From Microcaldota archaeon (GTDB lineage Archaea; Aenigmatarchaeota; Aenigmatarchaeia; QMZP01; QMZT01): a stretch of 5,429 bases of DNA. Each line of letters starts with the position of its first letter. Within the stretch, counting starts at the first letter, position 1. The translations under genes were made by a program, and so were the position numbers. Under the pieces are notes generated by a model that was given only the letters and a program-made list of their open reading frames with translations, was not told the origin of the DNA and did no database searches. Of this stretch, positions 4,315-5,429 are shown piece by piece. The DNA lies in assembly GCA_013151465.1 (NCBI GenBank), contig JAADIF010000067.1:1-5429 (forward strand), written 5' to 3'.

Positions 4315-5376
4315 TCATTTCGTTTTCAGCTTTCTGATTGCCATTTCCCTGTCGCCTGATGAGAAAACAAAACTTCCCGAAACAAGCATGGTTGCACCTA
4401 CATCTATCGCTTTCTTTGCCGTTTTATCGTTTATGCCGCCGTCAACAGCTATGCTTACGGGGGCGCTTTCCATGCGCTCTCTTAGCGCTCTTATTTTTTC
4501 CAGCGCGCTTTCCATGAATTCCTGACCGCTTTTCCCCAGCTCAACCGACATTACAAGCACAACGTCTGTCATATCGAGATACGGATAAACGCTTTCTGCC
4601 GGCGTTTGGGGGTTTAATGCGATGCCGCACATGGCGCCTGAGGAATGTATAAGATTTATCGCATCTTCGACTGAAACATCGCTTTCTATGTGGAATGTTA
4701 TCAACGCGGCCTTGCGCAAAAGCGCCTTTTGTATATATGGCATGGGGTCATTTGCCATGATATGCGCATCAAGCGGCATTCCAAGCTCCGGTATATCCTC
4801 AAATGCTCTGTTTTCAACAAAAACGCCGTCCATGACATCCACGTGAATCATGTCCGCTGTCGCGACTGATTCAATCTCCTTTTTAAGCGCACTTCTATCT
4901 GCCGCAAGAATCGAAGGGTGCACCCGTATAATTCCGTCAAGCGCGCTTATCTGGCTGACCCTGCGAAAGTGCCTCCCTCCCGAAAAACCGGCAGAAAGCC
5001 ACTCGGAAACAATCCCTTTCGCGCTGCCCGGATCGAGAATGCGCCCGCCGAGGCAGAGGATGTTTGCGTTATTGTGCTCCCTGCTCATTTTCGCTGTGTA
5101 TTTATCGTGGCAGAGGGCTGCACGGATGCCGGGGATTTTGTTTGCGGCAATGCTCATTCCTGTTCCTGTTCCGCATATGAGTATGCCTGGAATTCTCTCC
5201 TTCAGCACGATATCGCATGCCTTTGCCGCAATGCGCGGATAATCAACCGATTCCTCGCTGAAGCACCCTGCATCGAAAACATGCCAGCCCGATTCTGAAA
5301 GCATTTTCTTTATTTCTTCCTTCAGTGCGAATCCGCTATGGTCAGAGCCGATTGTTACCCTTTTCACGAAAATCAT
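4315..5376 (-). CDS. RpiB-Rpe fusion: ribose-5-phosphate isomerase B plus ribulose-phosphate 3-epimerase
   Basis: This is a 353-residue two-domain protein. Residues 1-147 are a full RpiB domain: GSDHSGF with Asp12-His13, ICGTGTGMSIAANK with Cys68 as the expected base, REHNNAN with His101, and GGRH with Arg135-His136 for phosphate binding. After a linker of a few residues, 152-353 form an Rpe barrel: VHPSIL, HVDVMDG with His178 and Asp180, DAHIM with His205, ALNPQTP, and VDGGI with Asp312. These match the metal-binding and acid/base residues of Rpe. The usual GFGGQ loop reads GKSGQ. Together the domains should convert ribose-5-P to ribulose-5-P to xylulose-5-P in the non-oxidative pentose phosphate pathway. 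Relatives acting on allose or allulose 6-phosphate cannot be excluded. The start may be ATG 5376 or GTG 5367. The latter gives the typical MKRVTIGSDH opening and has GATGAT about 5 bases upstream. The protein is cytoplasmic. Confidence 0.93.
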   Translation of the reverse strand: MIFVKRVTIGSDHSGFALKEEIKKMLSESGWHVFDAGCFSEESVDYPRIAAKACDIVLKERIPGILICGTGTGMSIAANKIPGIRAALCHDKYTAKMSREHNNANILCLGGRILDPGSAKGIVSEWLSAGFSGGRHFRRVSQISALDGIIRVHPSILAADRSALKKEIESVATADMIHVDVMDGVFVENRAFEDIPELGMPLDAHIMANDPMPYIQKALLRKAALITFHIESDVSVEDAINLIHSSGAMCGIALNPQTPAESVYPYLDMTDVVLVMSVELGKSGQEFMESALEKIRALRERMESAPVSIAVDGGINDKTAKKAIDVGATMLVSGSFVFSSGDREMAIRKLKTK

Positions 5377-5391
5377 CTTATTTTATATCTC

Positions 5392-5427
5392 AAAAACCCG
5401 GCAATTCCGCCAAGACGGAGGAATTGC
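5392..5427 (-). terminator. Hairpin plus T-run, probable terminator of an upstream gene outside the window
   Basis: On the minus strand GCAATTCC (5427-5420) pairs with GGAATTGC (5408-5401). One mismatch and two further pairs extend the stem around a 5-base loop. The sequence CGGGTTTTT follows at 5400-5392. This fits an intrinsic-type terminator for a gene to the right, just before rpiB-rpe. ATATAAAA at 5381-5388 lies between them, but it is only about 9 bases from ATG 5376, so its role as the rpiB-rpe promoter is doubtful. Confidence 0.5.
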
Positions 5428-5429
5428 TC

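Noticed and set aside
4850..5298. Long plus-strand open frames (4850-5242 and 4918-5298) opposite rpiB-rpe
   Set aside because: They are antisense shadows of a high-G+C gene with full catalytic motifs on the minus strand. Their translations have no recognisable domain and low-complexity composition.

Overview
All recognisable genes lie on the minus strand, so the window reads right to left. It looks archaeal. Shine-Dalgarno sites have the form GGTGA or GGAGGTGA. AT-rich TATA-like boxes lie about 26 bases from expected transcription starts, one of them compatible with a leaderless message. The gene content (single-domain KaiC-type ATPase, V4R protein, PQQ-type propeller, small one-domain cupin) is common in archaea. 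The lineage cannot be fixed from this stretch. RpiB is not the usual archaeal ribose-phosphate isomerase, so a lineage with some bacterial-type sugar genes is likely.

Right part (about 3230-5429). A hairpin plus T-run at the right edge probably ends an unseen upstream gene. Next comes an RpiB-Rpe fusion that should interconvert ribose-5-P, ribulose-5-P and xylulose-5-P. Eighteen bases later, behind a strong ribosome binding site, is a small cupin gene. It is split by about 100 bases of foreign-looking DNA carrying two related hairpins. A HAD-superfamily phosphatase gene overlaps the cupin's end. These probably form one transcript of sugar-phosphate genes.

Middle (3110-3231). This is a 122-base gap with a T-run and a TATA-like box placed for a leaderless start of the next gene.

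Left part (1-3109). An eight-bladed PQQ-type propeller with no export signal is followed by a KaiC/RecA-type ATPase, a V4R-domain protein and a truncated helical protein that runs off the left edge. The genes are tightly packed, with a GTGA contact, a 5-base gap and an ATGA overlap. This resembles an intracellular sensing or signalling cassette: V4R as the small-molecule sensor, KaiC as the ATPase switch and the propeller as a scaffold. That role is inferred from context.

Base composition varies strongly. It is about half G+C in rpiB-rpe, somewhat under half in the propeller and KaiC genes, about a third in the HAD and V4R genes, and about a quarter in the leftmost gene. This suggests a mosaic of different origins. 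No tRNA, rRNA, CRISPR array or intact transposase gene was seen.
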